From Homalodisca vitripennis (Eukaryota > Arthropoda > Insecta > Hemiptera > Cicadellidae), in NCBI RefSeq assembly GCF_021130785.1, contig NC_060207.1, forward strand, positions 104,159,001-104,223,000: a stretch of DNA of 64,000 nucleotides, read 5' to 3'. Below the pieces are notes generated by a model that was not told where the DNA came from, did no database searches, and saw nothing but the letters and a program-made list of their open reading frames with translations. Of the stretch, positions 35,401 to 46,990 are shown one piece after another. Numbering within the stretch: position 1 is the first letter of the stretch; every line of letters starts with the position of its first letter. The translations under genes and the position numbers were made by a program.

Positions 35401-37900
35401 GTCAGTCACCACCTTGTTTTTCAGAAGTCCCAAATCTGAACTGGTAATTATAGTTCCTAACCCCGAATCTACATTAGCATTTAGAATGTCACGATTGTGA
35501 TCTTCCAAAACAATATCATCTTTAGGATCAGGTTCTGAGGTAAAGCTATCTACCATTGTTTCTCCTTCATCAGCATTAGGCCTACAGCTTTCAAGATCTT
35601 CGCTGTCCTTCAGTATAGGGTGTTCATGAAAACTGTGAGAAACTTCGCAAAGTTTCTCCCTGGCGGCGCCAGGGTCGTTAGGGCCGCTGTTTAGAACTAG
35701 TTGTAGCTACGTCTACTTTGATTCCAACGTCAAATAATGTCCTGGATCCTTTATTTGAACTTTCAATTTTCTTTTGCCTTTCTTTACGTTTTTGAGCACC
35801 AGATTTATGTTTGTAAGTGTCCATTTTGAGATATAACGGTGTTTTTTATGCGAAATGATGATAAAATACTGTGAATGGACCTAAAAATAAATATCTTGGA
35901 TTAGTCAAGAATAATAAATTGATGTGGGCAGATCATAAAATAATATTTGAAATAGAATTTTAGAACCTAAATATCAAAATACAAATTTAAAAATGTATCA
36001 AATTGATCATAAACACTATTAGACAATTAAAAATTAGTATTGATTACTAGGCCTAAACCGAGCAGTTGCTAAAATAAATACGGAATGTAAATTATCAAAC
36101 GCTGCGTTTAAAGTAGTAATGTATCTCAAACTGGGCTAAACTAATCAAAAACCGACAGGTGCAATCACAGGACACGTGAGGGGATGTGATGAGTCATTGA
36201 GCTATTTTCGGATACTGTATCGCTTGCTGCGCTCTCACTCAGATTTCCAAGGTCAAGTTTTTTAAGACGTTCACCCAGCGATCTCTATTGTTTACCTGTC
36301 TTGCCAACATATTGGGGGTTTTACTTCCTGTTTCTCTCTCTGTTTATCCTGTCCTCACTCCCCATTCCCTCTCGTAAAACTGCGCAACTAGTGATGCGAT
36401 GCGTCGCCTCAAGTTGGTTGTCATAACAACCAATATATCAGCCAACGAGCCAACCACGAAACAATACCAAACTATGTCGTCATTGAATAATATTTTCTAC
36501 GTGCTAACGTGCATACTGCATACAAGCATGTGAACAACCACAAAAGAGTGAGCGATGAGCCGTCGTTCTCTCTGATTTAATAGGATAAACTTGATTAATT
36601 GAAACTTAAAACGACGTTCAGTAGCAGTAGCAAACCGAATTTATGTGTTGTTTTTTTAATTTTTAACCATCCTACTCCTCATATGTTTTAGTTTAGATTT
36701 AGATACACAGTAACGTCAGTAACATTTATAATTTTCACGTCTTATTACATAGGTACGTTTATAAGACGATTACAACGTCTCAAATTTTGCAGCCCAGTAA
36801 TAATTAAGTTTATTTGTATTTTTTGCTGTTATGGAACCTTGTTGATCGTCTTAAAAGGTTAACCAGCCCTTGGATAATCGGGAGTTAACTGTAGCCTAAT
36901 TTATTTTATGAAAACTGATTACTGTATAATTCAAATTTATAATGAGGGGTAAAAATCATGGCTTCCACATGGGTTGGGCTGGTGGACCCCTGGTCCCAGG
37001 CCTGGGCCCCTGGGGGCCCGGCTCTGTCCCTAATTTTATATATTTTACAATTTTTATTTTATTATGTTTATATTATAATCATCAGTTAAAATAAAAATCT
37101 GCGTTACATTAAAATTAAAAATCTCATGTTTTAATTATGCCCTACAGCATGACAAGTGAACAGAAGGAGCGGGCCCTGAGCCTGATCCTGGTAACAGGGC
37201 CCGCAATCAAATGTGGGATCCATGGTAAAATTTATTCAGTTTTTTAATTTTTTCGGAAATTTGGAACTTATTTTCTAAAAATTAAATGATAAAAATATTT
37301 ACTAACTCACCTGTATGTTTCTTTAATTCACGGTTAAATCAATCTCAATCTCCTTACAACAACAACAACAACAACAAACCTAATTAAGCACGACAACAAA
37401 CTAAAACTAGAAGTGTACAAAAACAACCAATCACGATAACTTAATAAAACCATTACCACCAGCAACCAGCATAGAAATGCAAGATTGAAAGAAACATTAG
37501 TTTATTATCGTGTCGGTATCACTGTCATCCGACGCTCAGGTTGCAACTTGTAGTGAGCAAGGAGGGGAGGGGCCGGGAGGGGAGGGGGTGGAGAAGAGTC
37601 ACTGCCTTCGCGTCTGGGCGATGCGGACCCCGGGCCCGACGTCTGACAGCCACAACCACAACGGTTCGCGCCACCTCAGTGTTTACAATTTTATTGGTTT
37701 TAAATCGGAGCAAAGAAAGTAGTTTAAATTAACATTGCCATGTTATTTCCTGAATATTTTCACCGCACAGGGCCCTGGGCCGATGGTAATGGGCAATGAT
37801 AAAAAAAAAATAAAAATACATATTTTAGTCGGCCCGGGCCCCCTGTGGCCCCGGGCCCCTATGCATTTGCCCCCCTTGCCCCCCCCTGTCGCCGGGCCTG
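32463..37900 (-). mobile_element. hAT transposon (5438 bp) inserted in LINE-B ORF1
   Basis: The ends are perfect 16-bp inverted repeats, CAGGCCCGGCGACAGG at 32463-32478 and its complement at 37885-37900. The flanks are a perfect 8-bp direct repeat CAGGCAGG (32455-32462 and 37901-37908). Eight-base duplications and CAGG-type ends define hAT elements. Inside, on the minus strand, is a broken transposase of the ZMYM1-like/DUF4371 kind. The ends are GC-rich with long C runs (32508-32525, 32566-32578, 37870-37886). The region 35830-37500 is non-coding. Around 36980-37025 and 37769-37782 there are more terminus-like GGGCCC stretches. Confidence 0.92.
33084..35823 (-). pseudogene. hAT transposase (ZMYM1-like, TTF-type finger) pseudogene
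   Basis: Reading begins at the ATG complement 35821-35823 with YKHKSGAQKRKERQKK, a start typical of this family. A stop follows soon after. Later frames give the TTF-type finger region (35091-35342, RRDWLVWSE onward) and the catalytic region with GQGYDNGSNMAGIYKGAQ and NNCAAHSLNLCGVNAAE (34017-34514). A helical stretch lies at 33598-33933. The C-terminal dimerisation part is near 33150-33350, with ERSFS and TMTQDRMNDLSILAMESDL. At least four frame changes are needed, so this copy is inactive. The product would cut and paste the element through its inverted repeats. Confidence 0.85.
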
Positions 37901-38112
37901 CAGGCAGGCGGCGAGTTAGATGCAGGCGGAGTAGGTGAAGCAGCGTCGGTCGCAGACTGAGTCCTGGACAGCGGTGACAAAAGCGAACGCATGGTGACTG
38001 GGTGTTCAGCGCTGTGTTTTTTATAGCAAACGGTCAGTGCCGTTATATTTGGATCAGTTTTAATCGATGCGCTGCAAATGTTTTCCGAGACATCGCCAAG
38101 ATATGTCTCCAT
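37901..38112 (-). pseudogene. LINE-B ORF1, N-terminal part (beyond the hAT)
   Basis: Reading from the ATG complement at 38112, 68 codons (METYLGDVSENICSASIKTD, then a Ser/Pro/Ala-rich tail) run to the target duplication at 37908. The codon register there is the same as at 32462, so this is the start of LINE-B ORF1 cut off by the hAT. The 5' UTR beyond 38112 cannot be delimited. Confidence 0.8.
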
Positions 38113-38334
38113 TTTTTTAAAATTCTATATTGTCTGTACTTAAAATTGTTAAAAGAAATACAGGGTTTCCCGGTTTTTGTTTTTCTATTGTAAATTGCAT
38201 ATTTTTGTCAATAATAAATTAATGAATGAATAAATAAATAAATAGATAAAATGAAAAGTCACGATTATTAAAAGAATCTAAGTAATAAATTTATAAGAAA
38301 TAAAACTTATTAGATTAACAATAAAAACAGTTTC

Positions 38335-38430
38335 TCTACAGCAAAAAGGTGCTTCTGTCGGTGGGAATCGAACCAATGTGTACTGAGATGCAGTGCCGCG
38401 ACCCTACTGTTGCTGCCACGCAGGTAGACA
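38335..38430 (-). repeat. tRNA-derived SINE-like head
   Basis: On the minus strand, TGGCAGCAACAGTAGG resembles an A box and is followed by GGTTCGATTCCCACC, a near-perfect B box with T-stem complement. This is the pol III promoter of tRNA-derived SINEs. The D and anticodon regions do not fold into a good tRNA. Downstream (towards lower coordinates) the sequence becomes AT-rich and ends near 38270. SINE boundaries and target duplication were not determined. Confidence 0.5.
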
Positions 38431-39489
38431 AGATGTGGTAGTTACTTCTTGTTCATACGGCTCGTTGCACTATGGTTGTGTCAAAAATGGAGTTGCACAG
38501 TTGTATTGCAAGTCTAACCTTGCTAGTTTTGCGACTAGGTTTAGGGCTAAAACTTACAGATAAATAAACTATCCAACTCACTCATTATCGGTAACTTAAA
38601 AGTGTTCTTCAGTAACTAATTCTAACAAAACTGTGACGTAAAACCTTGCAAAATTTCGTCTATGCCAGTGCCGCGCTCGTGTGTACTTTCTTGACAGTAT
38701 ACTTTGATTATCAGTAGGATTTTAATACGTACAGATTCGAAGACCTTAATGTTTCATTTTATAGAGCCTAAAAGTTAGTTTTGCTTTCAAAAATTATTTT
38801 TCAAAGTTTGTTATTTCACTTTTCATTCTTCATGTATATAAAACGAGTTCAGGTACATTAAATCAGGTATGCTGATCGTCTGATTTTAATTTCTAACATT
38901 CACTCACTCTATTCGCAACAATTTGAGTGCGGAATTACTAAATATATACCTGTAAACTTATTTTATTTCAGTTTACTTATTCTATACACCTATTGTTATA
39001 TTCATACATGTATTTCTTATATATGTTAGAACCTTTTATCATATGGACATGTTAAAAATTTTCATTCTGATGATAAGTAGACAGTTTATTAACCATATGA
39101 TATAAGAAATCAGTAACGATGGTAAAATTGTTTCACTGAACGATGGCAAATGTCCGGAAAAATCCTGTTTCCTTCACAATCCTTCCATCGTCAAAAATAA
39201 CCTTCAAACAAAGAGGAGCATATGATATACCTTGGATAAATTAGATGAGCTACCGTTTGTAAAGACAACCTTTCGACACTGCGTTGAAAACCCAATTTCA
39301 AATGGTCCTGACGTTTTAACAAAAAAATCAGTTCCTCAAAAATTTAGGTAATTACTGTAATAAAATCAATTACTCGAAAAACTAAAATATGTGGGAAATA
39401 TTTCAAAAGCCATGGATATAAACAAAGATAAAGAAAGGATTCCAATTAATTGATCATTTCAATCAAGGGTCAACGAAAGGTTAAAACTC
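38431..39489. other. Intronic sequence, nothing assigned
   Basis: There are no open frames of note and no terminal repeats. Mild GC enrichment near 38640-38680 is unexplained. Confidence 0.4.
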
Positions 39490-39860
39490 TACGATGTAAA
39501 AGATGAAGCAGATTTATTCAAGAAATATTACGCGAACGTCGGGGACAGCCTAGCCCGGTTTTTCCTGTAACCTGGGTCGTCACGAACAATACTGAGTACC
39601 TGGTGGACGCTTACTTCCGGCTAAAATCTATAACGGGCCCCGAACTCCAGCACGTATTCACGGATATGAAGGGCGGCTCGGCTCCCGGCAGTGATAACAT
39701 TCTAGCTTAATTCCTTCAAATTTATTTGGCCTATTTAATTTTTCCCTTGCTTCATATAATAAATCAGAATATTAATGAGGGCATTTTCCCAATCACTTTC
39801 AAACTTGGAAAAGTAATCCCGTTTTATAAAGGGTAAAGTAATGATCATGATTTTGGGCGG
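39490..39860 (+). pseudogene. LINE reverse transcriptase fragment (fingers)
   Basis: Plus-strand frames show FTDMKGGSAPGSDNI, the PG.D.I motif at the entry of the reverse transcriptase. It is followed by NEGIFPITFKLGKVIPFYKG, the conserved 'G.FP...K...V.P.YK' block, and then by degenerate sequence. Stops and a frame change are present. The continuation of the domain is not next to it. A similar-strand fragment carrying the next part begins at about 42565. Confidence 0.75.
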
Positions 39861-42560
39861 ACTTCCCAAGTACGTTCATTATTAACAGGAAATATTCATT
39901 AAATTTATCTAGAGTAATGAATGTGATTGAATGATAATATATAAAATATATCTTCTTACTGGCCGTTTATTGTTTACGCCTCTGAAACTACTAAGTTACG
40001 TATTGACTGTTTACATTTCTTTCAGTGGCAATCCAAAATTTACCCAAAGAATTATATTGTTTGTTTTTTACGGTTTTTAACTATTGAATTATGGTATAAG
40101 AGCATAATCATATTTTTAAATTTTTGCTATGACCAATTTTAAAACGGCAGTTACCCATCCAAGCAGCTGCCACGCTCGGCGTTGCTTGATCCCGACCCGT
40201 TACACTGTGCCATTGGCAAGAGGAAATGTTCGCTGCTACAACTATAAAAAAACTAAGGTTCCTATGTGCTAATGAAACAAATCATAGGATTTAGTTACAA
40301 ATACTGCTTTATCTAAACAGTGGTTTGCAAGAAGACCTATAATATTTCGTGAAAAAATATCCGTATTGCTTTATAGTACCTTGAGAATGAAATTATGTTC
40401 AGATCAAATATTTCCCCCATATCTGAACTTCCTAGTTTAAATGAGGATAAATCACTATAATGGCCATAGTAGGATATTATTAGTATTTAGGAGAACATGA
40501 TAATTTAGAAAACAAATTTTCCTAAACCAAGCATTTTTCAGACATAATATATTTGTATGTTAGACTTTTTTTTATTTTAACCCCTAAATATATTTTAATG
40601 ACAGGTGGATTTATTACCAAACAATACAAACTTGGAGATGAACTATTTCGATATATTTTAGCGTTATGCTCCTTATAAGTATAATGTGTATTTTTGTGCA
40701 TTCAATAAATTAAGGGAAATCAAGTTATATGAAATTAAAGTTTAGTTTATCTGATTTCTATACAAATATTTCAATATATTTTAATTTTAGATTGTTTTGT
40801 TCAAACGCATTGATATAGTTAAAGGACGAAACAAACACGATAATAGCACTCAAGAATCAAGTACTTAATAAGACCAATATCCGTAAAAGATTTAAGGGTA
40901 TCGTAGGGGTAACACGTTCACGGTCAAAATTTGTTCAAAGGACTTTTATAATTACTTTCTTAGAAAGAGGGCTGTAGGGTGACTTGAGCAAATTAGCAGT
41001 TCTACATCAATGAACCGCAGTTTACAGAAGTTGATAATAATGAAGCAATGGGGATTTCCAAAATGGTCATTCCAATGTATGCCCGCTATATTTTTCACTA
41101 GACCAGCGGATGTGTTTTTTTATGGGTGAGAGGCATTACGGTGCAGTAACCATATTAAATAAAACCAAAGTCACAGTTATTTCCGGTGAATGATTCCCTT
41201 ACGGGGAGATTTGTGTTCATGGAAGGTTTGTGAAATGGCCATATACTCATTTGATCTTTACATTTATGCAAACAATGTTTTGTATAAATAATTTACGGAG
41301 TGTTGAATGAGTAGACTGTAGAAAACAAACAACACATGGGCGTTACAATAAATATATCTATTTAAGATATAAAAACATCCTCACTACATGCACAGCACAT
41401 AGAACGCCATTACGTTTTATTTAATACTTACTTATGTTAACGACAGTGATGTATTGCATTTATCAGTCAAAATAATTTGTTTTAGATAAAATATATGTTA
41501 AGCGAAACGTACAACTTTTCCTATATTCCTATATGACCGTTCCTATCCAAAGGCGTATCCAGGAGGCTTTTGGGGTAACCCCCCTCCCCTTATTGATACA
41601 AACATTCAAAGTAGGCTTATATTTTAACTTACGTTAAACAGAATGTATACTCGTTGTCAAACAATGAATCACACTCTCGTAGTTCTGTTTGGTTTTTTAT
41701 TTGTTTCGATATTTTAACTATAACAGCTGACATAATAGTAAAACACAAAACTTGTGCTTTATAATTTCTCTGAATGACAAGTACGTCTGTTACCTCTAGG
41801 GGTTGACAAATATAAGAAGACACTGTCGCTTATAAAAAGGTGTTTTATAATTGACCAACATTTAAAAATCAAATAATGAACTTCAACCCTTTGGTAGTGA
41901 CTTAAAACACACAAAAAGTTACGTAATAACCCATGTAATTTATTTTATACCATCTTTTAATCAAATATTTACAAAAACCATTATTCCACAAACACTGTAA
42001 AGAAATATCATGTTAATCATAATATTATTGTTATCATAATATCTGACTTAAAGTTCGTATATTTTTATTTACTTAAGTTTTTATTTAAATAAAAGAACAT
42101 ATTTACATTAAATTCCACAATATATAAATATTAGACTAATAATAACAAAATATTATCATAAAGTAAATGTGAAACTCTTAATGATATCAAAATGAACTCG
42201 AGAACTTTATGCAAACAGTAAAGTCTTTCCGATCAGATAACTTTTGAGGTTTGAGGCATAAATAATGTAGGACTTAAGAAAACAATTAAATGATTATAAA
42301 TTTGTAAGTTCAATTTTTTAATTTTTATATAATTCTAGTTTCTATTTCTGAAGCTTTGTTCTGGATTTGTAAACATGTGTTAGTTGTGGAAAGCAACATA
42401 ATTGCAATAATAAATTAATTAATAACAGATAATTGAGATGCTATATCACGAAAAATATTCAAGTATTTAATTTTTAGAAAACATATATCAGCCTATAGAC
42501 TGAAACATACTACCGTAAGTCCCCCTGATTGAATACTATAAGACTGACCTGTTTATATAT
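39861..42560. other. AT-rich intronic sequence between two LINE pieces
   Basis: No coding content was found. At 41545-41600 there is GGCGTATCCAGGAGGCTTTT followed by a C-rich run, resembling the ends of hAT-type MITEs in insects, but no partner was located. Confidence 0.4.
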
Positions 42561-42564
42561 AAGT

Positions 42565-43075
42565 CTGGTCTAAAATCACAACACAGTAACTTTAAACTAA
42601 TGTCACTTTTGACATAAATAGATAAGATTCTCGAGAAATATGTAAGAATTCAGTTACCAAGTTACCTAAAGCAATTTCACATTGTAGCTAACGAACATTA
42701 TGGTTTTAGAGAAGAAAAAAGTACATCCGATGCTTTAATTGATGTTACTAAGTTAATTTCACATACATAAAAAACACGTTATAGTGACATTCCTAGACCA
42801 AGATAAGGTTTTTGATTCCGTTAATAGAAGAAATCTCATTAGAAAACTGGAAATTACTGGAATTAAGAATCTAGATAACTTCATTGCTTTAAGAAGTAAT
42901 GCTAGTTGGCTTCCGGCCACGCATCTGAGTAGGATTTTGCCATGGGGCCTTGCAGATTTTGCCTTGCATACCAATTTCTTAAGAGACCCTTACTAGTCGT
43001 ATTCTGTCCGTCCACATAGGTGACCAATCAATACAAGGATCTTATGAAACAGAATAAGGAGGAAATCGGTACAGA
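42565..43075 (+). pseudogene. LINE reverse transcriptase fragment (fingers to palm)
   Basis: It reads SNFKLMSLLT, a stop, then IDKILEKYV, HYGFREEKSTSDALIDV and FLDQDKVFDSVNRRNLIRKL. These match the '.NYRPISLL', 'Q.GF...KST.DA' and motif A ('F.D..KAFD') blocks. Motif A is altered (DQDKVFD). The sequence dissolves after about 43070, before the GVPQG/YADD part. Confidence 0.8.
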
Positions 43076-44389
43076 GAAGAACGATTGTATTAGTAAACGG
43101 TGCAGCGGTCACAGAGGAGAATTGATTTTGCGCTATTATTACTTCAAAGTTTTAGGTCCGGCAACGAATGCGCTAACACTACAACTAGGTCGGGCCACCG
43201 TACTCTGCTGCATTGATATCACATTGAAACCTTATGAAAAATGAATTCCCCTTAAACTATAACCAAAAACCCCTTTTCATATCAAAACCATGGTGTTTAT
43301 ATAATTTTAATGACGGTAAGTTTATGGCCGACCAACCTGATATAGCAAAGTGCACTGATGGTCATTCTTTACTGAACAGACGATAGCAAAGCCGCATCTT
43401 CCGATCATTTATGTATACATCTACTAGATAGATAACAGAGCAATTTAAAATTTGTCTTGCCGACTGCGATCTTTGGATCTACCAGACGACAATGAGACGG
43501 CAGCTGCAGTAATTACGTATGTTGTGATGGCCCCGTTTTTTTGTACTTGCTCAGTCAGGTACGTAGTTGTACTGAATGTATGCTTAATAATCATGTATAT
43601 TTTTTACCCGGTGATAAAAGGTTTAAGAATCATGAACTGAGCATGAAGAATTAAAAATGATGAGCAAATCAAGAATTGATTTAATTCTTCTTGCTGTTTG
43701 ACTCAAATGTCACATGTTTTAATGATACACTTGTCACATCCGCTCGCAAATTGTAGAAAATTCATTGCTATTCGAGGGTAGGCATAGTTGGTACTTTTAT
43801 TCTAATAATTTTTAAAATATAGGAATTCACACATTGGTAAAATCTTTTAAACTATTTGTAAATAGTGATTTATTCAAAGTTTAATATTTAGTGTTAAAAA
43901 CAATCGTTTTCACGGGGAAAATATTTATTTGAGATAACTACATTTTTAGTTATATATTATCCAAATACTACTACAAATCTCGATTACATTAAATATGTGC
44001 AAAAATGGATCTTGATAAAACAGAATTATTTTCCTAACACGTATAAGCAATCTTTTTTTTTTAAATCTAACGCATCCTTCCTAGTTTGGCAATTCATACA
44101 AACTGTGCAGGATGAACTAAAATCACTAATTCCTCTAAAATAAAGAACGGTGAAAGAATTTCCAGATAAGTTTTTTCAATAACCCGAAATCAATCGAACA
44201 TAATGTGAACACCTACCAACCACTCAGTAGCTATTCTCTCGTTATAGCTATAAAGATATTGACGGTATCTAATGATCTCACTTCCATATTAAAATCCCGG
44301 AACTATGAAAGGGCTCTGTTCACACAGAAGATAAACTTAAACAATTGCAGTCCTTCCAGGAACCAGGCTTCTGAATCGTCCTTTGCCGG
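43076..44389. other. Intronic sequence, nothing assigned
   Basis: Short frames at 43452-43640 and 44205-44390 have no recognisable motif. Confidence 0.4.
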
Positions 44390-45112
44390 CCCGAACCGAG
44401 GGGCAACTATTTATGCTCGGCGCAATCTAGCCAAATTTTTTCCCCCAGAAGTTTTAGAATGGTCTACTATGCCCTAATCCATCTTCATTTTGCGTATGGA
44501 ATTAGACTTTGGGGAAGTTGTGCAAAAAACAAAATGGAGCGCGTCTTTAGACTTCAGAAAAAAGCTGTCAGAATCATTGAAAATCTGAATTACAGAGAGT
44601 CGTGTAGGGAATATTTCAGAGAGTTGAGATTGCTGGCTTTGCCCTGTCTCTATATTTTTGAGGTGATCATGTACTGCAGATCAAGGTGCATCTTGATTCG
44701 TGGCAGGAACGGTCATCAATATGACACTAGAGGCAGGGACAACTTTCGAACTCATCAACGCAGATTGACATTAGCGCAACATCTACCGCAAGAAGCTGGT
44801 GTCAGATTAATCAACAGGCTCCCTGAAGAAATCAAAATTTCCAATAATCAAAATCGATTTAAAACGCGTCTCAATCTCCTTTTGGTGTCCAAGGCTTTCT
44901 ACTCTGTTGATAAATTCATGATAAGCCACTGGGATGTTTGAGAGTGCTGGATCTGAGGTCAATGCGATTGTGTCTTGAATGATTGTGTGAATTGTGAATA
45001 TGAGGTTGCGTTAATGTGTAGATAAAATCGTGTAAATTTACTTAACTATTGGCTATTGCGATACGATGTAAAAATTGTTAAAATAATACAATAAAGAGAT
45101 TATTATTATTAT
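44390..45112 (+). mobile_element. LINE-B-like 3' fragment, sense orientation
   Basis: The C-terminal reverse-transcriptase region runs mostly in one frame (44459-44941). It includes HLHFAYGIRLWGSCAKNKME, VFRLQKKAVRIIENLNYRES and AGVRLINRLPEEIKI, ending at a TGA. It is followed by a 3' UTR with AATAAAGAG at about 45090 and an (ATT)n tail to about 45112. Residues match LINE-B closely in order and motif. 5'-truncated. Confidence 0.85.
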
Positions 45113-45169
45113 TTTATTAACGTTTACAGGGTGTGACAAAACGATTTTGTGAATTTTTGTGCTCTTAAT

Positions 45170-45760
45170 TGTCTCAGCGATTCATCATGAACTCGTCAAC
45201 AGAGTAAAATGCCTCTGGCACCAAAATAGTTTTGAACTGATCTTTAAATTTAGTTGTTTAATACCTTCAGGGATACTGGTATTAGTCCGACACCAACTTG
45301 AAAAGGCAAATTTCTGAAAGCATTTCTTCTGTGTTGTTGGACTCGAAAGTTATCACCTCTACTGCCATGATGGTGAAACCCCCCCCCTCGAACAAAGCGC
45401 ACTTTGATCTGGAGTAAAGGATCACCTTGAGAATATAGAAACAGGACAGAGTCAGTAACCCGACTTCCCTAAAAGCATCTCTGCATGACTCTCTGGCTCT
45501 CAAACCAGAAATCATTCTCACAGTTCTTTTTTGGAGAATGAAGACCCGTTCCAACTTGTGTTTTGCACAGCTACCCAGAGTTTAATTCCATACCCTAGAT
45601 GAGGATAGATTAGGCAAAAATATGCCGTTTTCAAGACTCCGATGGAGCAATACTGTGGCAAGTTGCGAAGAGCAAAAATTTCTGATGCAATTTCTGCACA
45701 AGCGTGGTCGATGTGATTATCCCAAGTCAAACCCCGATCTAGCTACATATAAAGTAATTT
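45170..45760 (-). mobile_element. LINE-B-like 3' fragment, antisense orientation
   Basis: The minus strand carries TWDNHIDHACAEIASEIFAL, then CSIGVLKTAYFCLIYPHLGYGIKLW and MERVFILQKRTVRMISGL in overlapping frames, the same C-terminal domain as at 44459. A C-rich interruption near 45378 breaks the frame. The two fragments point at each other, tail to tail, about 60 bp apart. Confidence 0.8.
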
Positions 45761-46872
45761 CGTGGTTTGAGTTTTTATTGTTTACATGTTTTATACTGTA
45801 AAGTTCCATTAAATCTAGAATACAGTAAATGTTTTGTTGATAGTGCTAATATTGACAGTGTCCTGCACTGAGCGCCGAAGAAAAATTTAACTTTTCCTGT
45901 AAAGTGACAAGATGTATAATATTTATTGAGAATTTTTTTTAAGGAAAACTGGTAATAATGATTTACTAAAATGTCATTAATAAAAAAAGCAGCAAAGTAT
46001 GGTATTGTTTTTGATGGGGAAGGATAGGATTGAATTTAAAACCTTTGATAAATGTTGTATAAGAATTAAATATAGAGTAATATGAAATATTCTTATATTG
46101 TTTACCGAGACTCGGCCGGCAAAGCAGATTCGGGACGACTCAGACGAATTTCCAGAGGTTCATATCGGTTTGCTTCCGGAGTAAAAAACTCGTAGAATCA
46201 TCTATTAAAGTCTATAGTTTTATTTTTAAATACATCCATGACCTTTTTTATTGACACAAAAAGCCAATGTAGTTCCTAAATCTGGCAATAATACTAAATA
46301 TGATTGTATAAACCTCCCACATTTTAAATTTACCGTTCTATAGATCTCCCCGAGATACAAACGGAAAGACACACATTCCTGCTTTAAAGATTTAGTGATA
46401 GATTTTATTTAATGTAACATTGTTTATGTACAATTCAAAAATTTTGTTCAAACAAATTTAAAACCTTAGAAATTTATTAAATTAATGAATAGTGTTAGTG
46501 CTATTGGTTCAAAATTAGTGAAGCCTGTAACTCGAGGGGCTGGAAAAACTTTATGATTCTCTGTCTGTCTTTCCGAACGACATTCCGATAACTAAATGTG
46601 CTATTGACTTGAAATTGTGCATGAAGCTTCATATCTATTTGAGGAACACTGAGTTTCATGATGGTCTGTGTCACTCTATAGAGTTTGGTTAGACACTAGC
46701 CAGAGAGTGGTAATAACACTAATATCTTTGTTTCGTATTGCACACAAACCTTGTATACAAAATTGTATACTATAGATTAATAATACCTCATATTTTTCTA
46801 TTGAGTAATTATTTGTGTAGGATATTCATAAAATAAATAATAACTAAAGAAGAAGTTATCAACATACAAAAA
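45761..46872. other. Intronic sequence, nothing assigned
   Basis: No coding frames. A stretch near 46540-46680 with TCTGTCTGTCTTTCCGAACG resembles a repeat motif common in insect intergenic DNA, but its boundaries were not found. Confidence 0.35.
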
Positions 46873-46990
46873 GTAAATATTTGTTTCGTGAATGCTTAGC
46901 TGTTAGCTGTGATATTTTTAGGAAAGGGGTAAATATTTGTTTCGTGAATGCTTAGCTGTTAGCTGTGATATTTTTAGGAAAGGGGTAAAT
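46873..46990. repeat. 56-bp tandem duplication
   Basis: The unit beginning GTAAATATTTGTTTCGTGAA at 46873 repeats at 46929 without mismatch, and the start of a third unit is visible at 46985. Confidence 0.95.

Larger units (their letters stand above)
27956..38112 (-). mobile_element. LINE family B, nearly full length, split by a hAT element
   Basis: A minus-strand non-LTR retrotransposon. The 3' end at 27956 is a TGATT-type pentamer repeat preceded by AATAAAGAC. Upstream come ORF2 (reverse transcriptase C-terminus 28148, palm 28770-29369, linker, endonuclease to 30934) and ORF1 (31161-32462, then 37901-38112 beyond the hAT). Without the 5438-bp hAT and one target copy the element is about 4.7 kb, a normal length for this group. 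ORF2 is frameshifted in several places. The true 5' end is at or a little beyond 38112, and target duplications of the LINE were not identified. Confidence 0.85.

Noticed and set aside
34236..35500. Several plus-strand frames over the hAT transposase
   Set aside because: Shadows of the transposase read on the wrong strand; no domain matches.
37510..37938. Overlapping frames in the GC-rich right end of the hAT element
   Set aside because: They lie in the non-coding terminal region and have Pro/Arg/Gly-rich low-complexity products.
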